Made by a program: the position numbers and the translations under genes. A DNA stretch of 64,000 nt, taken from Thermoactinomyces mirandus (lineage in GTDB: Bacteria; Bacillota; Bacilli; Thermoactinomycetales; Thermoactinomycetaceae). The notes under the pieces are model-generated. The model searched no databases. It saw only the letters and a list, made by a program, of their open reading frames with translations, and was not told where the DNA came from. Shown here in pieces: positions 43,602 through 52,642 of this stretch; the stretch's first letter is position 1; the number at the start of each line of letters is the position of its first letter. The stretch is taken from positions 171,104-235,103 of the forward strand of contig NZ_JACEOL010000009.1 of the NCBI RefSeq assembly GCF_013868055.1, given 5' to 3'.

Positions 43602-43643
43602 ACGCCTAACCGGAATGGTTCAGCTGCCGGGAAGGCGTTTTTA
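43602..43643 (+). terminator. Terminator after the DUF559 gene
   Basis: ACGCC/GGCGT and CCGG/CCGG arms with TTTTT after them on the plus strand. Confidence 0.72.
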
Positions 43644-45254
43644 TCGGTCTGTTCGATAAGCAATTTTTCCGTTTACCACCGTCATCAATGTTTGGACTTG
43701 TCCCCATTCATCCGGATCAGTCGCAAACAAATCCTGATCATATATGGTCATGTCTGCGAAGCAGCCGGTTTCCAGGCGTCCCCGTTCCTTTTCTTCCCCG
43801 GCGGCATAAGCACTGCCAATGGTATACAATGACAACGCTCCGGCGACAGACAGTTTCTGCTCCGGCAAATATCCGGGGTGAAACGGTTCATGTGGTGCCC
43901 GTCTTGTTACGGCCGCATGAATTCCCCATACCGGATGCAGCGGTTCAATTGGCGCATCGCTCCCCCCTGCACAACAGACTCCCGCCTGAAGCAGTGTTTT
44001 CCAGGCATAGGCATAAGGAATCAACGTTTCCCCGATCCGGTCCATGACCCATGGAAAATCACTGACCGCAAACCGGGACTGGATATCCGCGACAACAGGC
44101 ATGTTTTTCATTTTTCTGATCAGATCCGGACGCATCAATTGGGCATGAATGAGACGGTGGCGAAGGGAAATGCCGTTTTTTGCCGCCATAAACGGATACG
44201 TTTCCATCGCCTGAAGAGCGTTGGCTGCCGCTTCGTCACCAATGGCATGCACCGCCACCGGCATCCCGTATTCTGCTGCTTTTTTTGTCAGCCAGGCCAG
44301 TTCTTCGGTGTCGTGAATCGCAATTCCGCGTTGATCCGGCTTATCCAGGTAGGGTTGTGAAAGAAGCGCCGTTCTTCCTCCCAACGACCCGTCCGCAAAA
44401 ATTTTTACCGCTCCCGGTCGAAACCATTCATCACCGGCACCGGCTGCCCACGGGCGATCGGCAAGCTCTTCCAAGTAAGGATAGTAAATCAGATGATGTG
44501 TTCGCAACATCACCCCTTCTTCATTCAGTTCCCGGTAAATGCGAACCATTTCTGCCACGCTTTCGATATAGCGGAGATCTTCTGTATGGACACAGGTTAA
44601 GCCACAGGCCAATGCTTCCTGCATTGCCAGACGAATTGTCTCCTTTTTTTCGGCATAGTCCGGTTTGGGTTGGACGTCATAAAAAATTCGGGTGGCATCT
44701 TCGTAAACGATTCCGTTCAGTTGCCCTCTCTCATCCCGGCCCCATGCTCCCTGTTCCAAATCGGGCTCATCTTCCCTCACCCCTGCCAGCTGATACGCCA
44801 TCCGGTTTACGAGTGCAGCATGATGGCAAATGCGCACCAGAAAAAGCGGATGGTTACCACTTGCCTCATCCAATTCATCCAGGGTGGGGATTTGCCCCCG
44901 CATTTCATTTTCATCCCACCCCATCCCCAAAACCCATTGCCCCGGCCTGATTTTCCCCGAACGGATCCGAATCATTTGCAGCAGTTCGTCTTTGGAGCGG
45001 CACGCGCTGACATCCAGCCAGCGCCTTTTTTGACCGACCCCGGACAAATGCAAATGGCTGTCTGTCAGACCGGGATAAATGTATCCTCCCTCCAGATTGA
45101 CCAACTGTGCTTCCCTTCGCCCATGATCAAGCAAAATGGACTCACTTTCCCCGATTGCCACAATTTTCCCGTTTTTCACTACCACCGCTTCCCGGGCATA
45201 CGGGCTGGCAACCGGACGGATGTGGCCATTGTAAAAAATGGTGATTTCTTTCAT
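43641..45254 (-). CDS. Amidohydrolase family protein (YtcJ-like)
   Basis: A 537-residue metal-dependent hydrolase of the amidohydrolase_3 group. The metal motif GLTDSHLHLSGVGQKRRWLD is at the N-terminal barrel edge, HTEDLRYIE and VAVHAIGDEAAANALQA provide further ligands, and CCAGGSDAPIEPLHPVWGI near residue 430 is the conserved Asp. Related enzymes hydrolyse N-formimino or N-acyl substrates; the real substrate is unknown. Monocistronic with a divergent Y-family polymerase gene. Confidence 0.88.
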   Translation of the reverse strand: MKEITIFYNGHIRPVASPYAREAVVVKNGKIVAIGESESILLDHGRREAQLVNLEGGYIYPGLTDSHLHLSGVGQKRRWLDVSACRSKDELLQMIRIRSGKIRPGQWVLGMGWDENEMRGQIPTLDELDEASGNHPLFLVRICHHAALVNRMAYQLAGVREDEPDLEQGAWGRDERGQLNGIVYEDATRIFYDVQPKPDYAEKKETIRLAMQEALACGLTCVHTEDLRYIESVAEMVRIYRELNEEGVMLRTHHLIYYPYLEELADRPWAAGAGDEWFRPGAVKIFADGSLGGRTALLSQPYLDKPDQRGIAIHDTEELAWLTKKAAEYGMPVAVHAIGDEAAANALQAMETYPFMAAKNGISLRHRLIHAQLMRPDLIRKMKNMPVVADIQSRFAVSDFPWVMDRIGETLIPYAYAWKTLLQAGVCCAGGSDAPIEPLHPVWGIHAAVTRRAPHEPFHPGYLPEQKLSVAGALSLYTIGSAYAAGEEKERGRLETGCFADMTIYDQDLFATDPDEWGQVQTLMTVVNGKIAYRTDR

Positions 45255-45356
45255 GACATTCCCTCACTTTATTTTCATAATAAATATTCAATTTTTACCT
45301 CCATCATACATATCCGCCATCCATCCCGGCAGCTGGAAACATTTTGCGGTATAAAC

Positions 45357-45370
45357 AGAACATGTATTCG
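45357..45370 (+). promoter_or_regulatory. Putative LexA (SOS) box upstream of the Y-family polymerase
   Basis: AGAACATGTATTCG fits the Bacillus SOS consensus CGAACNNNNGTTCG except for the first base and the G in GTTC (here A). A TATAAT follows at 45373-45378, so LexA binding would block the promoter. Confidence 0.65.
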
Positions 45371-45415
45371 CATATAATAAAAACAAATGATCGTGTTCGC
45401 ATCACAGGGAAGGAG

Positions 45416-46654
45416 ATGAAACCATTGAAACCTGTAATATTCCTAGTCGATATGCAATCCTTTTATGCCAATATCGAGAAATCACTCCGCCCTGAATTGC
45501 GCCATCGTCCCGTTGTGGTATCAGGCGATCCCGAACGGCGCACCGGAGTGATCCTTGCGGCTTGTCCACTGGCCAAAAGCTACGGCATCCAAAATGCGGA
45601 CACCTTGAGGGAAGCGCAGGAACGCTGCCCGGAAGTAGCCGTTGTCCGTCCCCGCATGGGCCTGTATCTGCAAATTTCTTTGCGCATTACCGAAATCCTG
45701 GAACGTTTCAGTGATCAGGTTGAGCCTTACTCCATTGACGAACAGTTTGTTTCTATTCATGGAAGTGAAAAACTGTTCGGTTCCCCGCGGCAAATTGCCG
45801 GCAAAATCCAGGCCGTGATCCGGAATGAACTGAATCTGTATGCCCGGGTAGGCATCGGGCCTAACAAAGTGCTGAGCAAAATGGCTTGTGACAATTTCGC
45901 CAAGAAAAACAGAGACGGCATTTTTCGCCTTGATCACAAAAACATGAAGACAGACCTGTGGCCTTTGCCTGTGGAAAAAATGTTCGGGGTCGGCAAGCGG
46001 ATGGGGGATCACCTGAGGAAAATGGGAATTCGCACGATCGGCGACCTGGCCCAGTTTCCCCTGGAACGTTTGCAAAAACGGTGGGGTGTAAACGGGCATG
46101 TATTATGGATGACAGCCAACGGACAGGATTTGTCCCCAGTCACCCCGCATACCTTTGAACGGCAAAAGGCAATCGGCCATCATATCACCCTGCCCCGCGA
46201 CTACCGGACAGCGGGAGAGATCCGGGTGGTTTTGCTGGAACTGTGTGAAGAAGTATGCAGCCGGGCACGGCACCATCAGCTTCTCGGACAAACGGTCAGT
46301 GTTGGATGCCGTGGGGCAAATTACCAGCTTCCCACCGGATTCCACCGCCAGTTGAAAATGCCTGAAGCCACCAACCAGACAATGGAAATATTTCAATACG
46401 CCTGGCAACTCTTTTTGCAGTTTTGGGATGGTCTGCCGGTTCGCTCCCTGGGAGTCAGCCTGAGCCAGTTGACACCCGATCGCCATATCCAGCTGAATCT
46501 GTTTGAAGATCGCGGCAAAAAGGCACAGTTGGGCTATATCATGGATGAAATCAAGGACCGCTTTGGTCCAACCGCCATTTTACGTGCCGTTTCCCTTACC
46601 TGTGCCGGGCAGGCACTGAACCGCGCCCGGAAGATTGGAGGACATTACCGATGA
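45416..46654 (+). CDS. Y-family DNA polymerase (UvrX/YqjW-like, DinB superfamily)
   Basis: A translesion polymerase of 412 residues. The palm Asp is in VIFLVDMQSFYANIE (D12) and the catalytic pair in EPYSIDEQF (D108, E109); further markers are GIGPNKVLSKMACDNFAKKN and the helix-hairpin-helix region KMFGVGKRMGDHLRKMGIR. The C-terminus carries a QLNLFE motif, typical of beta-clamp binding. The downstream YolD-like gene overlaps by four bases, a pairing common in Bacillus. Start may be ATG 45416 or TTG 45425, which lies nine bases after AGGAG. A LexA box upstream indicates SOS induction. Confidence 0.9.
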   Translation: MKPLKPVIFLVDMQSFYANIEKSLRPELRHRPVVVSGDPERRTGVILAACPLAKSYGIQNADTLREAQERCPEVAVVRPRMGLYLQISLRITEILERFSDQVEPYSIDEQFVSIHGSEKLFGSPRQIAGKIQAVIRNELNLYARVGIGPNKVLSKMACDNFAKKNRDGIFRLDHKNMKTDLWPLPVEKMFGVGKRMGDHLRKMGIRTIGDLAQFPLERLQKRWGVNGHVLWMTANGQDLSPVTPHTFERQKAIGHHITLPRDYRTAGEIRVVLLELCEEVCSRARHHQLLGQTVSVGCRGANYQLPTGFHRQLKMPEATNQTMEIFQYAWQLFLQFWDGLPVRSLGVSLSQLTPDRHIQLNLFEDRGKKAQLGYIMDEIKDRFGPTAILRAVSLTCAGQALNRARKIGGHYR

Positions 46655-46989
46655 GCTCCACATTAGACCGCAAAAATCTCCTTTGGGAAGGGAGCCGCAT
46701 GTTTTTGCCCGAGCATCGTGAAGCACTGTCAAGGCAGCGGGAAAAGCAGGAAGATTTCATACCGCCTGAACTGGATGAGGACCAATTGCAAGAAATAAAC
46801 CGCATCATTCTGGAAGCCTTGCACAGTGATTTTCCGGTACTGGTCAAGTATGTAAAAAACAAACGGCTTCACCAATCATGCGGATTTATCAAAAAGGTTC
46901 ATCCTGATGAACACTGGCTCAAGATTGCCAATGGCCATCATGAGGAAATCATTCCTTTTTCCGCAGTTTGCGGTGTGGAAAAAGAATGA
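46651..46989 (+). CDS. YolD-like protein
   Basis: A 112-residue YolD-like protein: MSSTLDRKNLLWEGSRMFLP and REALSRQREKQEDFIPPELD at the N-terminus, and SCGFIKKVHPDEHWLKIANG with HHEEIIPFSAVCGVE, the WYL-like small fold of YolD, at the C-terminus. YolD proteins are encoded with UvrX/YqjW polymerases and are thought to act as UmuD-like accessory factors. ATGA overlap gives translational coupling. Confidence 0.88.
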   Translation: MSSTLDRKNLLWEGSRMFLPEHREALSRQREKQEDFIPPELDEDQLQEINRIILEALHSDFPVLVKYVKNKRLHQSCGFIKKVHPDEHWLKIANGHHEEIIPFSAVCGVEKE

Positions 46990-47013
46990 CCCGATCTTTC
47001 GGACTGGTACCGG

Positions 47014-47958
47014 TTATCCATGATGGCTGGTCGCATAACGCGGGGCAGGGCGCCGCCAGATCTGTGCCACGGCAAATGTGAGCAGTACTGCTGCGACAAA
47101 ACGGATGAGCAGCAGATAGTAAACAGGAATTCCCAGGGGGATAAAGATGACGGTATCCTCAATAATCGCATGGCATGCCGCCAGGAAAACAATGATAAGC
47201 GTAATGTCTCGCCTGGACAAATTATATTCCTTTGCCTGCTGAATAATCAATCCGGCGCCAAGGAACAGACCGGCCAGCAATCCGCTCGCCATCGTGATGG
47301 AGCCTTCTTTGGCGATTTCAAACGGCTTCAGCAGGGGAGAAATCCAGACGGCAATCCGGTCCAGCACGTGAAGATCTTTTAAAGCTTGCAGGAAAAGCGT
47401 CAATGGAATAATAATGACCACAAACTGAAGAATTCCTTCCGAAGCTGTCCAAATCGCCGATATGAAGATTTCCCACCATCCCGTCGAATAGGAAGCCTGT
47501 TCGCTTGCGATCAGGTCTATTGCCGCCCGACCGCTGCCTCCCTGCCAAAAAGCGTTAACCACAAGGCCTGATAAAACAGCCAGACCGCCCCGGACCAGAA
47601 CAGGAATCCAGACGGCCACCCCTACCTTCCGGCACAAGGCCGTTTCTATAAACATATTGTGTGAGAAACTCAGCATGATGGCCAAAATGAATGCTTGCTT
47701 TACCGTTAAGTCGAGAGCGGCAATTGCCCCCAAGGCTGCATACAGATTTAACACATTTCCCAATACAAGAGGAATAGCCGCTTCGCCGCTGAGCCCAAAC
47801 CAGGACATCAGGGGAGCGACCAACTCCGCCAGCCATGCCAGGATTGCAGTATGTTTTGCAATATGCACCAGAAAGGCAATGGGAAAAACAACCTTGCTCA
47901 ACTCCAACGCTGTCTTCCATCCGGATTTCAAACCGTGTTTCCAGTTAATTTTCTGCAA
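47014..47958 (-). CDS. Nucleoside recognition (Gate) domain membrane protein
   Basis: A 314-residue polytopic protein of the Gate-domain family, with FGLSGEAAIPLVLGNVLNLY and MLSFSHNMFIETALCRKVG, then a second half FLAACHAIIEDTVIFIPLG. It resembles spore maturation SpmA/SpmB-like and YjiH/YlbJ-like proteins. Function is unknown; sporulation roles are known for some relatives. I place the start at TTG 47958, five bases after GGGGAG; the open frame runs 26 codons upstream to 48036 without a ribosome site. Confidence 0.78.
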   Translation of the reverse strand: MQKINWKHGLKSGWKTALELSKVVFPIAFLVHIAKHTAILAWLAELVAPLMSWFGLSGEAAIPLVLGNVLNLYAALGAIAALDLTVKQAFILAIMLSFSHNMFIETALCRKVGVAVWIPVLVRGGLAVLSGLVVNAFWQGGSGRAAIDLIASEQASYSTGWWEIFISAIWTASEGILQFVVIIIPLTLFLQALKDLHVLDRIAVWISPLLKPFEIAKEGSITMASGLLAGLFLGAGLIIQQAKEYNLSRRDITLIIVFLAACHAIIEDTVIFIPLGIPVYYLLLIRFVAAVLLTFAVAQIWRRPAPRYATSHHG

Positions 47959-48340
47959 TACTTCTCCCCACTTTCTCTTTATATGGTTATTGATTCCAGA
48001 TATGATTAAGCACACACTGCTTTCGGTCTCAGACAATCAGGCAAGCGCATAACAATTGAATATAAATGCTATTATAATAGAATTTTTCAGACAGAACATT
48101 CATTTCATCTCCTTTTTTAAGGTTGCAAGGTATATTGTGAATTACTTTGAAATATTTTGAAATATGTTTTTATTATAGTTTATCATACTGTTTGATGAAA
48201 GGTCGGTGTTAAAAGGCAAACATAAGCAAAGCTTCCATTCTGTCTGTTCCGGTCTCTTTGATAACCAAAAGACTTCCATTTGAAATCAAGACTAAAATGA
48301 AAAATCCACGCTGGGGAAGCAGGCAAAACCATTAAAACAA
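47959..48340. other. 382-base AT-rich gap
   Basis: Contains no convincing gene. It is AT-rich and holds several -10-like TATAAT sequences (e.g. near 48075 and 48172), which may serve the Gate-domain gene and the former GNAT gene. Confidence 0.5.
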
Positions 48341-48704
48341 ATGTCCCAATGGTTTCAACAACGTTCAGAACGTTATGCTGTTTTAGTTATAACGAATAGA
48401 CAAGATATTCAGATGGGCATCCTTGAATCCACATTCTCATCGTTGTGCTTACGCAGGAGTGGCCGATATTTCGATAATTATAGACCGCAATCAGAAAAGG
48501 GACTTGGCTCGAAATTACTTCAGGCTTGGAAAGAACTGCGAAAGAAAATGGCTTTCATAAACTGGTACTGTTCACCTTTCCCTTTAACCAATTAGGGCAA
48601 GGTTTATACAGAAAATCGGAATTTCGGGAAGTGTGGATTTTCAAGAACCAGGGAAAACTGGATGGAATTTTGTCGTTGTGATGGCAATAGAAAAACTGCT
48701 ATAG
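48341..48704 (+). pseudogene. Decayed GNAT (phosphinothricin-type) acetyltransferase gene
   Basis: Pieces of a GNAT protein follow in order but in changing frames: WFQQRSERYAVLVITNRQDI, then SHRCAYAGVADISI, then the acetyl-CoA loop EKGLGSKLLQAW (R/Q-x-x-G-x-G/A-like), then GFHKLVLFTFPFNQLGQGLY with FKNQGKLDG, and finally NFVVVMAIEKLL before a stop. At least four frameshifts are needed to join them. Such proteins acetylate small amines or phosphinothricin-like compounds; this copy is dead. Confidence 0.78.
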
Positions 48705-48727
48705 TTTATAATTACTGTATCATAATT

Positions 48728-48787
48728 AAAAAACGACCCATTTGTTTCCCTGGCTGAACACTGGCAACTCGCAAGGGCACATGGGTC
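48728..48787 (-). terminator. Terminator of hom
   Basis: GACCCAT/ATGGGTC outer stem with a CCCT/AGGG inner pair, then GTTTTTT on the minus strand. Confidence 0.82.
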
Positions 48788-48807
48788 AAAAAATAAACAA
48801 TTCGGAT

Positions 48808-50112
48808 TTATGCTTTTGTTTTGGCCAGGAACAGCGGGGGACAGCGGTCCAACAAGGTTTTGCCCACCAAAACCGGTCGGTTTTGAGACTGTTCCACATC
48901 CCATCTGGAAAGCCAGTCTTTTCTTTCCTGTTCATTGCAGCCTTGCACAATCAGCCCGATTGAGGTATGTGCCTGTTCAGGAAGCATGGCCCATCTCAGC
49001 AGTTTTGAAGCAAAAACCTCTTTCAGCTGGGCTTCCAGGGCCGGTTTTGTCACTTGTCCGCGCACTTTTAACCACATAAACCGGGTTAGAAACACATCTT
49101 CACCCGCCAGAACCCAGGGATTGGTCTGGCAACCTGTTTCTTCCTCAAACGAAATCCCCGTATTGAGCAAATCTTCAACAACAGCGCTTGCAGTGGGCTT
49201 TTGCCCCGCTCCCTGTCCGACAAAAGTCAGGTCCTGGACATAATCCCCTTCTATCGTTACGGCATTATACACATCCCTGACCGATGCCAATGAATAATGG
49301 AGCGGAACCAATGTGGGAAGAACAGAACAGGAAACGGGTCCATTTTCGCCAAATTGCTCGGCCCTGGCCAGAAGTTTTACGGAATAACCAAGCATTTCAG
49401 CGAGCTGAAGTTCCTGCGGAGAAAGATCGGTAATACCCTGGCAGGGAATTTGGGAAACCGGAACATGGACCTGAAAAGCCAGCCGCATCAGGATCGACAG
49501 TTTATATACCGCATCCAGTCCTTCCACATCCGAAGACGGGTCCGCTTCCGCATATCCTTTCTCCTGGGCATCTTTCAACACATCTGCAAAGGAACATGCT
49601 TCTTCGCTCATCCTGGTCAGGATGTAATTGGTTGTCCCGTTCAGGATCCCGTAAAAGCGATAAATACGATTGGCTTTGAGGAAGTGGCGAATGGTGCTGA
49701 TTACGGGAATGCCTCCTCCAACACTCGCTTCATAGCGCAACTGGACTCCGTATTGTCCGGAAAGTTCCTCCAGTTCCTGTCCGCGCTTTGCCATCAGTTC
49801 CTTGTTTGCCGTAACAATATGGCATCCTTTGGCCATCGCTTTTTTGATATATGAAAAAGCAGGTTCCACCCCTCCGATCACCTCAATCAATACGTCCGGG
49901 TCCCGGGCGAGCACCTGTGAAAAGTCAGTGGTTAACACTTCTTCCACTCCATCCAGATTCCGCTTTTTTTCAGGATTTTTCACCAGAACGGAACTGATTT
50001 GATACCATTTTCCGGTTTTGCGGGCAATGACATCCCGATTTTCACTGATCATCTTCCATACGCCGCTGCCTACGGTTCCCAAACCCAACAGCGCCACTTT
50101 TACTTTTTCCAT
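48808..50112 (-). CDS. hom: Homoserine dehydrogenase
   Basis: Reduces aspartate semialdehyde to homoserine, the branch point to methionine and threonine. The 434-residue protein has the NAD motif VALLGLGTVGSGVWKMI, the VIGGVEPAFSYIKKAM region, NGTTNYILTRM and DVEGLDAVYKLSILMRLAFQ around the catalytic Lys and Asp, and a C-terminal ACT-like domain. Start is ATG 50112 (or 50115), five bases after GAGGTGA. It is alone, without thrC or thrB, behind a SAM-I riboswitch, suggesting control by the methionine branch. Confidence 0.95.
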   Translation of the reverse strand: MEKVKVALLGLGTVGSGVWKMISENRDVIARKTGKWYQISSVLVKNPEKKRNLDGVEEVLTTDFSQVLARDPDVLIEVIGGVEPAFSYIKKAMAKGCHIVTANKELMAKRGQELEELSGQYGVQLRYEASVGGGIPVISTIRHFLKANRIYRFYGILNGTTNYILTRMSEEACSFADVLKDAQEKGYAEADPSSDVEGLDAVYKLSILMRLAFQVHVPVSQIPCQGITDLSPQELQLAEMLGYSVKLLARAEQFGENGPVSCSVLPTLVPLHYSLASVRDVYNAVTIEGDYVQDLTFVGQGAGQKPTASAVVEDLLNTGISFEEETGCQTNPWVLAGEDVFLTRFMWLKVRGQVTKPALEAQLKEVFASKLLRWAMLPEQAHTSIGLIVQGCNEQERKDWLSRWDVEQSQNRPVLVGKTLLDRCPPLFLAKTKA

Positions 50113-50134
50113 CATTTCACCTCAATTATCCCAT

Positions 50135-50303
50135 AATAAAAAAATCTCTTCCCAGATAAGAAGAGTTTTTGTGTCACACCCGACTTCTTATCTTTCAGCG
50201 GTCAACAAGCGCTGCAGGAATTGGCACCTTCCGGTAAATGTTCAATCTTACCGAGGTTGCCGGGTTTCATCGGGCCAGTCCCTCCACCACTCTGGATAAG
50301 AAT
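50135..50303 (-). promoter_or_regulatory. SAM-I (S-box) riboswitch with terminator upstream of hom
   Basis: On the minus strand the aptamer (50183-50303) has GGTGGAGGGACTGGCCCG, GAAACCCGGCAACC and GAAGGTGCCAATTCC in canonical order. P1 is formed by TTCTTATC-like and GATAAGAAG strands. Its 3' strand GATAAGAAG is exactly complementary to CTTCTTATC in the terminator (stem CTCTTC/GAAGAG, then TTTTTTT; 50135-50165), so antiterminator formation excludes the terminator when SAM is low. Confidence 0.96.
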
Positions 50304-50377
50304 CATTAATTTTACATTTTTCGATGAATATTTTTATATATTATCATGTTCATAATTTTGTTTGTCAAGAACCTTTT

Positions 50378-51385
50378 TCAAATTATCTGATTCCGCAAGA
50401 TCCCCAAGCGTTCAATTTCCAGTTCCACAATATCCCCAGGCTCCAGCCAGCGGTGCACATCCGTTCCCAGTTCCAAAATGCAACCGGTTCCCACGGTTCC
50501 CGACCCGATCACGTCTCCCGGAAACAACTCGCAATCCTGAGATGCCCGTTCAATCATTTGCGCAAAACTCCAGTGGAGTGTTTTTACATTGCCGGATGAA
50601 ACCTGCCGGCCATTGATCCTGGCGCACATCTCAAGATCCCAGTGTTCCCCGCAACGACGGTCCTCCAATTCATCCAGGGTAACCAGGCAAGGACCCATCG
50701 AGGTGGCAAAATCTTTTCCTTTGGCAGGTCCCAGGCCAACCGCCATTTCTCTTCTCTGTTCATCCCGTGCACTCCAGTCGTTCAGAATCATAAAGCCGGC
50801 AATATGCTGCAACGCCTGTTGGCGAGGGATATTCTTTCCTTTTTTTCCAATCACGCATGCGATTTCCAGTTCAAAGTCAAGCTGATCCGTATATTGCGGT
50901 TTGCTGATACAGGAATCATGGCCTTTAATGGAATGATGATTGGAAAAATAAAAAACGGGAAGCTGGTACCATTCGGGGACCATGGCAAGCCCCCGTTTCT
51001 GGCGGCAAGTTTTCACATGCTGCTCGAAGGCGTAAAAATCGCGAAAGCTTGCAGGTACCGGAACCGGAGCATACAATTGTGCTTCTTCGAGGGGGATAGC
51101 AATCGGTTCCCCTTCGATCTGCAAGAAGCCGATATTTTCGTACTGCAACCACTTTTCCATTTCTTTCAGCGCTTCAAACTCCGACTTCCCTATTGTCAGG
51201 CACTGCCTCATATCTGTCGCAATTTCATGAGAAAACAAAAACCGTTTCTCGATTTCCAGCCACTTCTGGGCAAGGCCCACATCAACAACGGATGAACCGA
51301 TCAGGATCCCCAGGCGGGCACCGGCAATCTCTTCCGTCTGAATATTCAGCTCATCGGCTTTCACACGATATGTAACCAGCTTCAA
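50378..51385 (-). CDS. Fumarylacetoacetate hydrolase family protein
   Basis: A 335-residue FAH-superfamily enzyme. The catalytic domain has YAPVPVPASFRDFYAFEQHV, YYSNHHSIKGHDSCI-like FYFSNHHSIKGHDSCISK, the metal site DFELEIACVIGKKGKN, GFMILNDWSARDEQRREM and GDVIGSGTVGTGCILELG. Carbon-carbon bond cleavage of a beta-diketone or a hydrated dienoate is expected; substrate cannot be told. It starts at TTG 51385, about eight bases after AAGGAGG, although GTG 51394 is possible. Probably monocistronic. Confidence 0.85.
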   Translation of the reverse strand: MKLVTYRVKADELNIQTEEIAGARLGILIGSSVVDVGLAQKWLEIEKRFLFSHEIATDMRQCLTIGKSEFEALKEMEKWLQYENIGFLQIEGEPIAIPLEEAQLYAPVPVPASFRDFYAFEQHVKTCRQKRGLAMVPEWYQLPVFYFSNHHSIKGHDSCISKPQYTDQLDFELEIACVIGKKGKNIPRQQALQHIAGFMILNDWSARDEQRREMAVGLGPAKGKDFATSMGPCLVTLDELEDRRCGEHWDLEMCARINGRQVSSGNVKTLHWSFAQMIERASQDCELFPGDVIGSGTVGTGCILELGTDVHRWLEPGDIVELEIERLGILRNQII

Positions 51386-51439
51386 AACAGTCACCCTCCT
51401 TTAAAGAAACAATATTCCAAAATCTGTGAGCCCGAGGGG

Positions 51440-51490
51440 CCATAAAAGAGAAGCAGACTTTGTAGCTCAGTAACAGGCTATAAAGTCTGC
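51440..51490 (-). terminator. Terminator overlapping the end of the ugtP-like gene
   Basis: GCAGACTTT/AAAGTCTGC and TAGC/GCTA arms; the stem includes the last codons of the gene, and a CTTCTCTTTT run follows on the minus strand. Confidence 0.75.
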
Positions 51491-52602
51491 ATGACCGGCG
51501 CTTCCATGCGAAGCGTTTCCTGAACGATCTGTTGACTGGCATGTGTTGACATCAACGGGGTAAACCGTTCTGCCATCCGCTTTCTTTGCTGGTCTGACAA
51601 GAAAAACTTCTCCAGTTGAAACCGTATGGTCTGCGGCCGGGTTACCATCGCTACCCGATGATGCAGCAAGTATTGCTGGTTTGCCTTTTCCTGTCCTGGG
51701 AATGCCTCAAACAGGAACATCGGCAACCGTTTGGATATCGCTTCACTGATGGTAAGACCTCCGGGCTTGGTAACCAGTAAATCCGCAGATGCCATCCACA
51801 AAGGCATATCACGGCGAAACGATTCAATCCGTATATGTGATTCATATCCTTTTTTTCGGAGACGGTGATACAGGTTTTGGTTGTTTCCGGTTAAGACGAC
51901 AAACTGCAGGGAACGCATATAACGAATTTCTTCGACAAGTTGTTCCAACGGCCCGAGTCCGGTACCTCCGCCCATAATCAACACGACCGGGTGGTTCTCC
52001 GGCAAGCCCAGTACCTGACGTGCTCTCTCTTTCGAGAGTTCCTCATAAAATGCGGCATTGACGGGAATGCCTGTCTGATGCAAAGTTAAGCCCGTTGTCC
52101 ACTGAATCCGTTCCAACTGGCTTTGATTGAGCAAATATTTCGGAACGAACAATGCATGCGGTAACCGCGCCAGCCAAATGGGGTGCAGTTCATAATCCGT
52201 AATCACTCCGACTGTCGGTATTTTCTCCCAGTGTGCAGGGCACAATATCAAAGCAAAAGGATGGGTGGTCACAATTCTTGTCGGACGCACATCCTCCAAC
52301 AGCTGTGCCATTTTTTTCCGGATCGACCATCCCATCTTTTCGATCACTTCGCTCGAAACATACCGAAACATCTTGTTATGATGAGTCCAGTCATACAAAT
52401 AATGATATACCGTTGGAAATTTATTGAGCATTCCCTGATATCCAGATTGCAGCAGGGGATGGAAGGTACTAGGGATCAATTCCAGTAAATCAACCACCTC
52501 CGCTGTTACTGCAGGCATTTTTTCGAATTCATACTTCAGTGCCTTTGCGGCAGAATTATGGCCGGTACCGAAGCCCATAGTCAGCAGTAATATGCGTTCG
52601 AT
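51478..52602 (-). CDS. Processive diacylglycerol glucosyltransferase-like (UgtP/MGDG synthase family)
   Basis: Makes glucosyl-diacylglycerol, a glycolipid and lipoteichoic acid anchor, or a related lipid. The GT28-type protein has ERILLLTMGFGTGHNSAAKA at the N-terminus, IVTTHPFALILCP, GVITDYELHPIWLA, the nucleotide-sugar loop LIMGGGTGLGPLEQL, and LLVTKPGGLTISEAISKRLP. From ATC 52602 it would be 374 residues, like UgtP. GGAGGGG is eight bases upstream of that ATC, but no ATG, GTG or TTG stands at this place; the only in-frame ATG (52689) lies beyond a TATAAT at 52637-52642. Confidence 0.85.
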   Translation of the reverse strand: MERILLLTMGFGTGHNSAAKALKYEFEKMPAVTAEVVDLLELIPSTFHPLLQSGYQGMLNKFPTVYHYLYDWTHHNKMFRYVSSEVIEKMGWSIRKKMAQLLEDVRPTRIVTTHPFALILCPAHWEKIPTVGVITDYELHPIWLARLPHALFVPKYLLNQSQLERIQWTTGLTLHQTGIPVNAAFYEELSKERARQVLGLPENHPVVLIMGGGTGLGPLEQLVEEIRYMRSLQFVVLTGNNQNLYHRLRKKGYESHIRIESFRRDMPLWMASADLLVTKPGGLTISEAISKRLPMFLFEAFPGQEKANQQYLLHHRVAMVTRPQTIRFQLEKFFLSDQQRKRMAERFTPLMSTHASQQIVQETLRMEAPVMQTL

Positions 52603-52636
52603 GGCACTTCCCCTCCTTTTTGACCCGTCTACCCCT

Positions 52637-52642
52637 ATTATA
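52637..52642 (-). promoter_or_regulatory. -10 element before the ugtP-like gene
   Basis: TATAAT on the minus strand, 35 bases before the ATC codon at 52602; no good -35 box. If used, transcripts would begin downstream of ATG 52689. Confidence 0.45.
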
